From: an uncultured Saprospirales bacterium
Lineage (GTDB): Bacteria; Bacteroidota; Bacteroidia; Chitinophagales; JADIYW01
Assembly: GCA_938008535.1 (NCBI GenBank)
Contig: CALLKF010000203.1
Span: 1-11,446, forward strand
Direction: 5' to 3'
Length of the DNA: 11,446 nucleotides
In this document: in pieces, positions 1 to 6,326 of the stretch
Position numbering within the stretch: the first letter of the stretch is position 1
Layout of the letters: each line of letters starts with the position of its first letter
Translations under genes and position numbers: made by a program
Notes under the pieces: generated by a model
The model's database searches: none
Told to the model about the DNA's origin: nothing
Seen by the model: the letters and a program-made list of their open reading frames with translations, nothing else

Positions 1-1
1 A

Positions 2-49
2 AATGGCTATAACAACAAACTAAAAGACAATATATGCAAACTCGTTTAA
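2..49 (+). CDS. Possible C-terminal tail of an upstream gene (partial)
   Basis: The first bases read as 15 open codons ending in TAA at 47-49 (tail ...KLKDNICKLV). This could be the end of a plus-strand gene that starts before the window. Fifteen codons are too few to identify a family or to exclude chance. The next gene has its own candidate promoter after this stop, which fits a gene ending here. Confidence 0.25.
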   Translation, partial: NGYNNKLKDNICKLV

Positions 50-80
50 TCACTTAATTATCGTAAAAATAAAGACATTA

Positions 81-108
81 TTGTATTATGCAGAATTTAT
101 TTACTTTG
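81..108 (+). promoter_or_regulatory. Candidate Bacteroidota-type promoter for the nitroreductase gene
   Basis: TTG at 81-83 and TTACTTTG at 101-108, 17 bases apart, resemble the phylum's TTG / TAnnTTTG arrangement, with one mismatch in the -7 box. The start codon at 131 would leave a leader of roughly 15 bases. This is a motif match only. Confidence 0.4.
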
Positions 109-130
109 TAAGCACTAAATTTTTAGCAAT

Positions 131-700
131 ATGAACATTTTAGAATTAATAAAATCAAGAAGAACGATAGATCCAGATTTATTTACTGGTGAAACAATAC
201 CAAACGAACTAATTGAAGAAATGCTGGAAGCGGCAAATTGGGCACCAACGCATGGATTTACTGAACCATGGCGATTTGTAGTGTATAATCGAGATACAGC
301 ACCTGTTTTTGGCGAGTTTCATGCAGAATTATTTAAATCATTAACTCCAACGGAGCAATTTTTAGAGAAGAAATATGAGAAAATAAAATTTCGTTCAAAA
401 AATTGTTCACACGTGATAATTTGTGTAAACAAACGTGGTGACAAAAGTAATATTCCTGAAACAGAAGAACTTGCAGCCACTTCAGCTGCTATTCAAAATA
501 TGTTGTTAGTTGCAACAGCACATCAAATTGGCACTTTTTGGAGCACCGGTGGAATGTGTTATCATGATGCATTTAAAAAATATTTTGGATTTGCTGAAGC
601 AGATAAAGTAGTTGGTATCCTTTATATAGGAAAATATAGTATTGAGAATCCTTCTGGTAAACGAAATTCAGGTTGGAAAGAAAAAACCATCTGGAAATAA
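131..700 (+). CDS. Nitroreductase-family FMN-dependent oxidoreductase
   Basis: A 189-residue protein of normal length for a single-domain nitroreductase. The N-terminus carries the family's FMN-phosphate-binding arginines (SRRT, residues 9-12), followed by the helix and loop AANWAPTHGFTEPWRF (34-49), which matches the APSHGNxQPWRF pattern of the YdjA-like branch. A glycine-rich FWSTGG stretch and a closing GILYIGK strand also fit. Such enzymes are cytosolic FMN homodimers that reduce nitro groups, quinones or enones with NAD(P)H; the natural substrate cannot be read from sequence. The ATG at 131 is the only sensible start because the family motif begins a few residues in. It has its own candidate promoter, and the next gene follows after 73 bases, so the two may or may not be co-transcribed. 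Confidence 0.9.
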   Translation: MNILELIKSRRTIDPDLFTGETIPNELIEEMLEAANWAPTHGFTEPWRFVVYNRDTAPVFGEFHAELFKSLTPTEQFLEKKYEKIKFRSKNCSHVIICVNKRGDKSNIPETEELAATSAAIQNMLLVATAHQIGTFWSTGGMCYHDAFKKYFGFAEADKVVGILYIGKYSIENPSGKRNSGWKEKTIWK

Positions 701-773
701 TTAATCGTTTATAGGTAGATTTTAAAAATAATGAAGTATCTTAATATCTTCAAATAAATCATAATATATTCTA

Positions 774-2783
774 ATGAGAAAAATTTACATTCTAGCAGTA
801 TTTGCACTAACCATTCATCTTGCAATTGCAAACGATATTATTTATACGCAACGCCAACAAAGTTATATGGATAATGCGTTGACTAATTTAAGTCCAGATG
901 CCTTAACTATTCAAGCATTTAAAGGAATTCCAGTTGATGCAGGATTACTAAATACTATCTTAGTTAATTTGACAAACAGAAGTACTGCTGATTTTGATAT
1001 TGTTAAACTAATCAGAGTATTAGAGTTTTCGCATGGTGAATATGACAGCTTAATTTTGCCAGTGCTAAGACCATTTCCATTTTGGCTAGAGAAAAATGAA
1101 GACAATAGAGAATATTGGTCAGAAAACCACATGATTATGTGGATGTCTTCTGATTGGTTATTGCATGAAAAATATGGTAAAATAATTGACAGCACTTTGG
1201 ATAAAAGATTGAGACATTATTTGCGTTTAAAGATTCAGTATGGTTTTTATGAATTTTACTCATCAACATACGCACCATATTGTTTGTCTGGTTTATTAAA
1301 TCTCGCTGATTTTTCACAAGATGCTGAAATAAAAGATTTGGCTACACAAGCAGCACAATTGTTGCTAAAAGATTTAATAAAGCTAACGAATGACAAAGGT
1401 GTTTTCTTTCCAATTGCTGGTAGAAATTATCCAGGAAAATATGAATCTGCTTATAATCAAAATCACAATAGTTTAATTTATTTATTAACTGGATTTGGCG
1501 AAATTCCAACCAGTGCTTCACATTCTGGTGGCTTCTTATCAACGTCTTCAATAGAAGTAAGTGCAGTTACAAATTCTTGGACACCAACATTAAACACAAC
1601 TTTTACAATAGGACATACCTTGCAAAATGGTATTTCTAACATAAATAATTTGATGTCCAAAAATGACAAAACAATTTTCCAATGGAGTTCTGGTGCTTAT
1701 TTTGATCCATTAACTGCAACAGCTACCTTTCAATTATTGAAAGATTTAAATCTTTGGAATCATTTTGAATTCGATGATTATAGACAATTTTCTGTGCTAC
1801 CGATTGCTATTGCACCCATTGCAGCTGAAGTTGCTAGTCCAATTAGTAAAAGTTCTGGTATTTATAATCCAACTATTTCCATTTTTAAAAATAAAGCTAT
1901 CACCTTATCTTCATTACAAGATTTTTGGAAAGGTAAATTAGGATATCAGCAATTTCCAATCATGGTAAACACAGGAACTTCAGCGGTGTTTACACTTTCC
2001 GGAAAACCAAATGTAGATTGGGACAATAGACCATCACACAATGCTAATATACATTTGCCTTATGTTAAACAAAAAGACAATGTTGCATTAGTTATGTATC
2101 GACCTGAAAAAGGATTGGCATTATTTGGGCACAAAGGTGATAAATTAGATGTTGCTTTATTTTGGCAAAACAATAAGTTTGATGAAATACGCGAAGTTGG
2201 AAATTGGATTTTAGGTCGCGAAGGCAATGGTTATGTTGCGGTGCGCAGAAATTGTACTGGTGAAATAAATGGAGTTCGTGCTTGCGAAAATCCAGATGGT
2301 CAAACATGGGTTTTTATGGTTGGCAATGTAGATATGTATGGTAGTTTTGATGCTTTTGAACAAAAAATTGCACAATCACAATATGAAGAAAGATGGTATT
2401 TTAATACACCAACTTTGCAATGGGTTTATTATTCAAAAATTGTGGTAGATGGCAAAACAATTGAATATGCCTGGAACGGTGATATTTTTTCTGGACCGAC
2501 TCGAGTAACTGCTATTAAAACCAATAAGAATGAAGTGAATGTTGCTGTTTATCCAAATCCAGCAAACAGCAATTTTACTATAGATTTATCAGCATTCAGA
2601 AATCAAAATATATTGGTTAGAATTGTAAATATAAACGGTGAAGAAGTGTATAATGAAGTGATAGAAAAGAATTATGCTGCCGAAAAAAATATTGAAACTT
2701 CGAACTGGCAATCTGGAATGTATTTTGTTTTGGTTGAAAGCGAAAAAGAACAATCCGTTCAGAAAATTATGATTCAAAAATAG
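774..2783 (+). CDS. T9SS-secreted protein with type A sorting domain; possible alpha/alpha-toroid polysaccharide-active enzyme
   Basis: A 669-residue protein. Residues 1-19 are a clear Sec signal peptide (basic RK, hydrophobic core, AIA before N20). Residues about 588-669 form a type A T9SS C-terminal sorting domain: VAVYPNPANSNF, then VRIVNINGEEV, then SGMYFVLVE and a basic end. The protein should therefore be exported through the type IX system and released or anchored at the cell surface. The central part has an aromatic, helical half with WSENHMIMWMSSDWLL (115-130) and YSSTYAPYCLSGLLNL (about 162-177), followed by a beta-rich half. This layout resembles lyase and hydrolase families built on an alpha/alpha toroid plus beta-sandwich, but I see no signature that fixes a family, so the enzymatic role is inference. 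Its stop is 40 bases from the convergent prmC stop, with a hairpin between. Confidence 0.85.
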   Translation: MRKIYILAVFALTIHLAIANDIIYTQRQQSYMDNALTNLSPDALTIQAFKGIPVDAGLLNTILVNLTNRSTADFDIVKLIRVLEFSHGEYDSLILPVLRPFPFWLEKNEDNREYWSENHMIMWMSSDWLLHEKYGKIIDSTLDKRLRHYLRLKIQYGFYEFYSSTYAPYCLSGLLNLADFSQDAEIKDLATQAAQLLLKDLIKLTNDKGVFFPIAGRNYPGKYESAYNQNHNSLIYLLTGFGEIPTSASHSGGFLSTSSIEVSAVTNSWTPTLNTTFTIGHTLQNGISNINNLMSKNDKTIFQWSSGAYFDPLTATATFQLLKDLNLWNHFEFDDYRQFSVLPIAIAPIAAEVASPISKSSGIYNPTISIFKNKAITLSSLQDFWKGKLGYQQFPIMVNTGTSAVFTLSGKPNVDWDNRPSHNANIHLPYVKQKDNVALVMYRPEKGLALFGHKGDKLDVALFWQNNKFDEIREVGNWILGREGNGYVAVRRNCTGEINGVRACENPDGQTWVFMVGNVDMYGSFDAFEQKIAQSQYEERWYFNTPTLQWVYYSKIVVDGKTIEYAWNGDIFSGPTRVTAIKTNKNEVNVAVYPNPANSNFTIDLSAFRNQNILVRIVNINGEEVYNEVIEKNYAAEKNIETSNWQSGMYFVLVESEKEQSVQKIMIQK

Positions 2784-2789
2784 AGTTTG

Positions 2790-2814
2790 TCGTGCCACGT
2801 TTATCGTGTCACGA
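2790..2814. terminator. Hairpin between convergent genes, candidate bidirectional terminator
   Basis: TCGTGCCACG (2790-2799), loop TTTAT, and CGTGTCACGA (2805-2814) form a 10-base stem with one internal C-T mismatch. It sits exactly between the convergent stops of the T9SS gene and prmC. The downstream sequence is AT-rich without a long T run, so termination is likely but not textbook. Each arm is itself a near palindrome (CGTG-N-CACG), so the hairpin is also a direct repeat of a palindromic unit. Confidence 0.5.
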
Positions 2815-2823
2815 TTTATTAAA

Positions 2824-3717
2824 TTATAATTCGCATCGCAGCATTCTGTTTTTTCCAGCAAAATCTTTTTTGACTTGTATGTTTTTTAATCCTTTTTGAA
2901 GCAGCAAATCTTTTACGTCAGTTGCATTAAATTCGTTTAATTCAAAATAGAGTTTTCCATTTTTTGTAAGATGTTGTTTGGAGAAATCTGCAATTTTATC
3001 ATAAAAAAGTAAAGGGTTTTCATCTTCAACAAACAATGCTAAATGTGGTTCAAAATGAACAGTAGATGTTGACATTAATTCTTTCTCTTTTCTAGGAATA
3101 TACGGTGGATTGCTCACAATTATGTCGTAAGTAGTAAGTCGCGTATCACTGGAATTTTCAGATAAAATATCTGCCTGAAAAAAATAAATTTCTGTATGAT
3201 GTTTTAATGCATTTACACGAGCCACTTCTAATGCATTTTCTGAAATATCAATTGCAGCAACATTCCAGATTGGTTTATTTTTTTTAATTGCAATTGGAAT
3301 GCAAGCACTACCTGTTCCAATATCTAAAAGTGAAAGTGATGGTGAAAGTGAAGGTGTATTTAGTTTTGTATTATCTGAAACACTTTCATTCTCATTTTCA
3401 CCTTCACTTATTATCCAGTGTACCAATTCTTCTGTTTCTGGTCGAGGAATTAAAACATGTTCATCAACATAAAATTCTAAACCATAAAATTCAGCTTTAT
3501 TAAAAATGTATTGAATAGGATAGTGGTTGGAGATTTTCTCAAAAATATAATTCAATTCTTCTAATTCATCATCTTCAATATCATAATTTTTGATGTCTAA
3601 AAAACGCTTCTTGTAATAATCTTCCAACGCATATTTAAACAAATTGCTTGCTTCTCTTTCATCGAAAGATTCAGCTAAAATTGGTAAAATTATATTTTTA
3701 TAGTGTTCTACGTTCAA
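2824..3717 (-). CDS. prmC: Release factor glutamine N5-methyltransferase (PrmC/HemK)
   Basis: PrmC uses S-adenosylmethionine to methylate the glutamine of the GGQ motif in peptide chain release factors 1 and 2, which is needed for efficient translation termination. In this 297-residue protein the helical N-terminal release-factor-binding domain covers about 1-85. RPETEELV (92-99) leads to the SAM-binding LDIGTGSACI (131-140), and the catalytic NPPYIP is at 203-208. The start is TTG: an in-frame TAA lies at 3748-3750 and no in-frame ATG exists between it and the conserved N-terminal domain. Oddity: residues about 104-129, between LVHWII and LDIGTG, are a low-complexity Ser/Glu/Asn/Pro insert where E. 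coli PrmC has only about nine residues. The insert is encoded by an inverted pair of hexamer repeats. A second short repeat precedes NPPY. The gene diverges from ribD with a 50-base gap. Confidence 0.95.
   Translation of the reverse strand: MNVEHYKNIILPILAESFDEREASNLFKYALEDYYKKRFLDIKNYDIEDDELEELNYIFEKISNHYPIQYIFNKAEFYGLEFYVDEHVLIPRPETEELVHWIISEGENENESVSDNTKLNTPSLSPSLSLLDIGTGSACIPIAIKKNKPIWNVAAIDISENALEVARVNALKHHTEIYFFQADILSENSSDTRLTTYDIIVSNPPYIPRKEKELMSTSTVHFEPHLALFVEDENPLLFYDKIADFSKQHLTKNGKLYFELNEFNATDVKDLLLQKGLKNIQVKKDFAGKNRMLRCEL
3121..3141. repeat. Three heptad units (TAAGTCG-like) inside prmC
   Basis: The plus strand reads TATGTCG, TAAGTAG, TAAGTCG. These units differ by one or two bases from the TGAGTCG heptads inside ribD. 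In prmC they encode exactly seven codons (RLTTYDI, residues 193-199) just before the catalytic NPPY. prmC reads them on the strand where the unit contains no stop codon. The array is short and its last residues are normally conserved, so coincidence is possible. Confidence 0.45.
3328..3409. repeat. Inverted pair of hexamer arrays inside prmC
   Basis: The plus strand has five AGTGAA-like hexamers (3329-3358, variants AGTGAT, GGTGAA, GGTGTA). A spacer of about 24 bases follows, and then five CACTTT-like hexamers (3381-3410). Aligned as inverted arms (3328-3356 against 3381-3409), 22 of 29 positions are complementary. Reading prmC, the arms encode alternating (S/G/N)-E residues and a P-S-L-S run. 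The element falls precisely in the variable linker before the SAM-binding motif and accounts for most of the extra length there. Confidence 0.75.
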
Positions 3718-3722
3718 TTTTG

Positions 3723-3730
3723 TATTTTTG
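3723..3730 (+). promoter_or_regulatory. Candidate -7 box for ribD
   Basis: TATTTTTG fits TAnnTTTG perfectly and lies 37 bases before the ribD GTG start, only six bases beyond the prmC start codon. No convincing TTTG-like -33 element is visible about 19-21 bases upstream. If it is used, the heptad array at 3741-3768 would make up nearly all of the ribD leader. Confidence 0.35.
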
Positions 3731-3740
3731 TTGAAAATAG

Positions 3741-3768
3741 TTATTAGTTATTAGTTATTGGTTATAAG
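3741..3768. repeat. Heptad array TTATTAG between prmC and ribD
   Basis: Four contiguous 7-base units: TTATTAG, TTATTAG, TTATTGG, TTATAAG. They occupy more than half of the 50-base gap between the divergent start codons. The last base of the fourth unit is the G of the ribD GTG start, and that unit also contains the in-frame TAA directly before it. On the other strand the array supplies the in-frame stop upstream of the prmC TTG start. Confidence 0.8.
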
Positions 3769-4820
3769 TGCCTCAAAAAATTTCAACATATCACGAACAA
3801 TACATGCGTCGATGTTTCCAATTAGCGAAATTAGGCGAAAGTTATGTGGCTCCGAATCCAATGGTTGGTGCAGTATTAGTTTACAATGATAGAATTATCG
3901 GCGAAGGTTTTCATGCAAAATATGGTGAAGCACATGCAGAAGTAAATTGCATCCATTCGGTAAAAGATGAAGATAAAGAGTTGATTTCAAAATCTACCTT
4001 ATATGTAAGTTTAGAACCATGCGCACATTTTGGGAAAACACCACCTTGTGCAGATTTAATTATTCAGTATAAAATTCCAAGAGTAGTAATTGCTGTACAA
4101 GATAATTTTGACGCAGTAAATGGAAAAGGAATTCAACGTTTGAGAGAAAATAATGTTGAAGTGATTACAGGAATTTTAGAAGATGAAGGCAAAGAATTGA
4201 TTAAACATTTTTTACATTTTCATCAGTATAAAAAACCATTTATTACACTAAAATTTGCGCAAACAAAAGATAGTTTTCTTGGAATTAAAAATAAAGAAAT
4301 AAAAATATCCAATGATTTATCAAAACGATATGTGCATCAGTTGCGCGCAGAACATCAGGCAATTTTAGTTGGCAAAACTACTGTACTTACTGATAATCCG
4401 AAGTTAAACGTCCGACATTGGCAAGGTAAAAATCCAATAAGAATTGTGTTAGGTGATGAAGATGGAATTCCAAAAAATTACCATGTATTTAATGAAGATG
4501 CAGCAACATTTTTCTTTCATTCTATTGACCATCAACTATTGACTATTGACCAATTACTACAACATCTTTATCAAATAAATATCATTTCAGTATTAATAGA
4601 AGGTGGTGCAAATGTGCTTCAACAATTTATTGATGCTAATGCTTGGAACGAAGCTGTTGTGATTTCGTCTGATGAAGAAATGAGTCGTGAGTCATTAGTC
4701 GTGAGTCTTGAGCAGTTTATCAAAGCACCAATGTTTACTGGAAGCTTGGCGCAATCGTTTCAATTAGAAAATAATTTAATTCAACTTTTTAAAAACACAC
4801 ATGATTTATCTTTTACTTAG
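3768..4820 (+). CDS. ribD: Bifunctional riboflavin biosynthesis deaminase/reductase RibD
   Basis: RibD catalyses two steps of riboflavin synthesis: deamination of the pyrimidine intermediate made from GTP, then NADPH-dependent reduction of its ribosyl side chain. The deaminase domain (about 8-150) shows the zinc site: HAEV (56-59) and PCAHFGKTPPC (84-94). The reductase domain follows (about 155-350) with TLKFAQTKD, the VGKTTVLTDNPKLNVR segment and IEGGANVLQQF (277-287). GTG at 3768 directly follows an in-frame TAA; the only near alternative is ATG at 3804, which would start at the conserved MRRCFQLAK and leave out residues normally present before it. Oddities: two heptad arrays are built into the reductase domain at residues 252-263 and 305-316. 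The end overlaps the next gene by 20 bases, so translational coupling with the permease is likely. Confidence 0.95.
   Translation: MPQKISTYHEQYMRRCFQLAKLGESYVAPNPMVGAVLVYNDRIIGEGFHAKYGEAHAEVNCIHSVKDEDKELISKSTLYVSLEPCAHFGKTPPCADLIIQYKIPRVVIAVQDNFDAVNGKGIQRLRENNVEVITGILEDEGKELIKHFLHFHQYKKPFITLKFAQTKDSFLGIKNKEIKISNDLSKRYVHQLRAEHQAILVGKTTVLTDNPKLNVRHWQGKNPIRIVLGDEDGIPKNYHVFNEDAATFFFHSIDHQLLTIDQLLQHLYQINIISVLIEGGANVLQQFIDANAWNEAVVISSDEEMSRESLVVSLEQFIKAPMFTGSLAQSFQLENNLIQLFKNTHDLSFT
4522..4556. repeat. Heptad array CTATTGA inside ribD
   Basis: Five contiguous units: CTATTGA, CCATCAA, CTATTGA, CTATTGA, CCAATTA. They encode residues 252-263 of RibD, giving a visible 7-residue echo (SIDHQLL / TIDQLLQ). 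The stop triplet TGA at unit positions 5-7 is intact where out of frame (4526, 4540, 4547). In the two in-frame slots it is replaced by CAA (4533) and TTA (4554). The array lies in the variable stretch before the reductase IEGG motif. Confidence 0.75.
4681..4715. repeat. Heptad array TGAGTCG inside ribD
   Basis: Five contiguous units: TGAGTCG, TGAGTCA, TTAGTCG, TGAGTCT, TGAGCAG. They encode RibD residues 305-316 (MSRESLVVSLEQ). TGA opens four units, all out of frame (4681, 4688, 4702, 4709). The one unit that begins on a codon boundary (4695) has TTA instead. The segment sits where other RibD proteins have a short loop before the (I)KAP motif. Confidence 0.8.
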
Positions 4821-5685
4821 TATTCTTTGTTCAACTTCTTTAGTTGTTATTTTACGATTGTTTTCCAATTATAACATAAAAACACCTCATGGAATTGTAT
4901 TTAATTATTTAGTATGTTGTGTAACAGGTTTGCTTTTTGCTGAAAATTTACCAAGAGCTACAGAATATTTTAATTGGAATGGTTGGTATGCTTGTTTGTT
5001 ATTAGGTTCATTGTTTTATATTGTTTTTAACATTACTGGAAAAGCAACCACAATTTTAGGTGTTGCCACCACGAGTTTATTATTTAAAATTTCTTTTGTA
5101 ATTACTGTTTTTGTTGCATTAGTATTTTTAGGTGATGCAATTACATGGAACAAAATACTTGGAATTATTTGTGCTATTGTTGCAGTTTTTTTAATTACTT
5201 ATACCAAAGAAAAGTCAATAAATACAAGTACATCGGCAGAAAAAAAACAGTATATTTTGATGTGTTTGTTTGTGTTTTTTGGCAGTGGTGCTTGTGATAC
5301 TGGCTTCAATTTAATTCGATTAAATTTAATTCCTGTTCAACTAGAACATGTTGCAACGGTGACTATTTTTTTTGGTGCATTTTTGTGTAGTTTTTTATTA
5401 AATGCAAGAGACAAATCCTTGTTTCAATGGAAAAATGTAATAGCTGGTTTGGTGTTAGGTATTCCAAATTATGGTTCACTTTACTTTTGGATACAAGCAT
5501 TAAAAGAATTAAAAATTAAATTCAATTGGGATTCGTCAACTGTTTTTCCAATCAATAATATCGGTGTTGTTTGTTTGTCTGCAGTTATTGGATTTTTATT
5601 ATTTCGAGAAAAATTTTCAATTCAGAAATTAATTGGATTTCTCTTAGCAATAGTTAGTATAGTATTTATTGGATTGATAAAATAG
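4801..5685 (+). CDS. EamA/DMT-superfamily permease downstream of ribD
   Basis: A 294-residue, very hydrophobic protein with about ten membrane helices in two similar halves (about 1-130 and 150-294), separated by a polar Lys/Ser-rich segment (KEKSINTSTSAEKKQ, about 136-150). This is the usual size and plan of drug/metabolite transporters of the EamA type, which sit in the inner membrane and move small metabolites. ATG at 4801 lies 20 bases inside the end of ribD, in another frame, so the two are probably translated together. RibN riboflavin importers belong to the same superfamily, so a flavin or flavin-precursor substrate is a reasonable idea from context. No residue seen here proves it, and the superfamily includes exporters of many compounds. 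Confidence 0.85.
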   Translation: MIYLLLSILCSTSLVVILRLFSNYNIKTPHGIVFNYLVCCVTGLLFAENLPRATEYFNWNGWYACLLLGSLFYIVFNITGKATTILGVATTSLLFKISFVITVFVALVFLGDAITWNKILGIICAIVAVFLITYTKEKSINTSTSAEKKQYILMCLFVFFGSGACDTGFNLIRLNLIPVQLEHVATVTIFFGAFLCSFLLNARDKSLFQWKNVIAGLVLGIPNYGSLYFWIQALKELKIKFNWDSSTVFPINNIGVVCLSAVIGFLLFREKFSIQKLIGFLLAIVSIVFIGLIK

Positions 5686-5723
5686 AATTTTTTCTTTACC
5701 TGTTTGAAGTTGTATTTGTTAAA

Positions 5724-6326
5724 ATGGATTCCTATTTCACAATACAAAATATTGAAAATATACTTTACAAAGATAAAGCTAGTAAGTTTATTGGCTTTGC
5801 TTTTTCGGTAAATAGTGAATTTGAAATAAAAGAAAAATTAGAATTACTAAAACAATTACATCCAAAAGCAACACATCATTGTTATGCATATCGTTTAGGG
5901 TTGGATAAAAATAATTATCGAGCAAATGACGATGGCGAACCAAATGGAACAGCAGGAAAACCAATACTCGGACAGCTCGATTCGTTTTCGGTTACCAATG
6001 TTTTAGTAATTGTGGTGCGATATTTTGGCGGCACCAAACTCGGTGTTTCTGGTTTGATAGATGCGTATAAAGAATGTGCAAAAATGACATTGCAATCAAC
6101 ACAAATTATCGAACAGAAAATCATGAATTATTATGAAATAAGATGCGATTATACAAGTATTAATAAAGTCTATCAACTTATAAATAATACAAAGGCAACT
6201 ATAGTTGAACAACAGGTAGACAATCAATCTTCGTTTCTAATTACTTTAGAATCGAATAAAATTCAAGATGTAGAAACAAAGTTGATTGATGAAAGAATAG
6301 AGTATAAATTTTTAGTAAGAAAATAA
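5724..6326 (+). CDS. YigZ/IMPACT-family protein (UPF0029)
   Basis: A 200-residue protein of family length. The IMPACT N-terminal domain is unmistakable: HHCYAYRLG (51-59), the DDGEPNGTAGKP signature (69-80) and VVRYFGGTKLG (97-107). The C-terminal 65 residues form the small ferredoxin-like DUF1949-type domain usual in bacterial members. Bacterial YigZ proteins are cytosolic and their biochemical role is not settled; eukaryotic IMPACT acts in GCN2-dependent translation control, which should not be transferred to bacteria. It follows the DMT permease after 38 bases on the same strand and may belong to the ribD transcript. Its TAA stop directly abuts the stop of the convergent gene, leaving no room for a terminator between them. 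Confidence 0.92.
   Translation: MDSYFTIQNIENILYKDKASKFIGFAFSVNSEFEIKEKLELLKQLHPKATHHCYAYRLGLDKNNYRANDDGEPNGTAGKPILGQLDSFSVTNVLVIVVRYFGGTKLGVSGLIDAYKECAKMTLQSTQIIEQKIMNYYEIRCDYTSINKVYQLINNTKATIVEQQVDNQSSFLITLESNKIQDVETKLIDERIEYKFLVRK

Noticed and set aside
701..773. Possible promoter before the T9SS gene (TATCTTCA-like)
   Set aside because: It matches only about six of eight positions with no -33 partner; the direct echo TATCTTAATATCTTC is too short to interpret.
2589..2861. 90-codon minus-strand open frame across the end of the T9SS gene
   Set aside because: It is antisense to the conserved sorting domain and overlaps the end of prmC and the hairpin; a shadow of real genes.
3159..3173. Perfect small palindrome CAGATA-AAA-TATCTG inside prmC
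   Set aside because: A 6-base stem with a 3-base loop within conserved coding sequence is easily due to chance in AT-rich DNA.
3741..4715. Short repeats considered as a CRISPR array or phage/IS ends
   Set aside because: Units are 6-7 bases, contiguous without spacers, lie partly inside coding sequence, and no cas, transposase or integrase gene is in the window.
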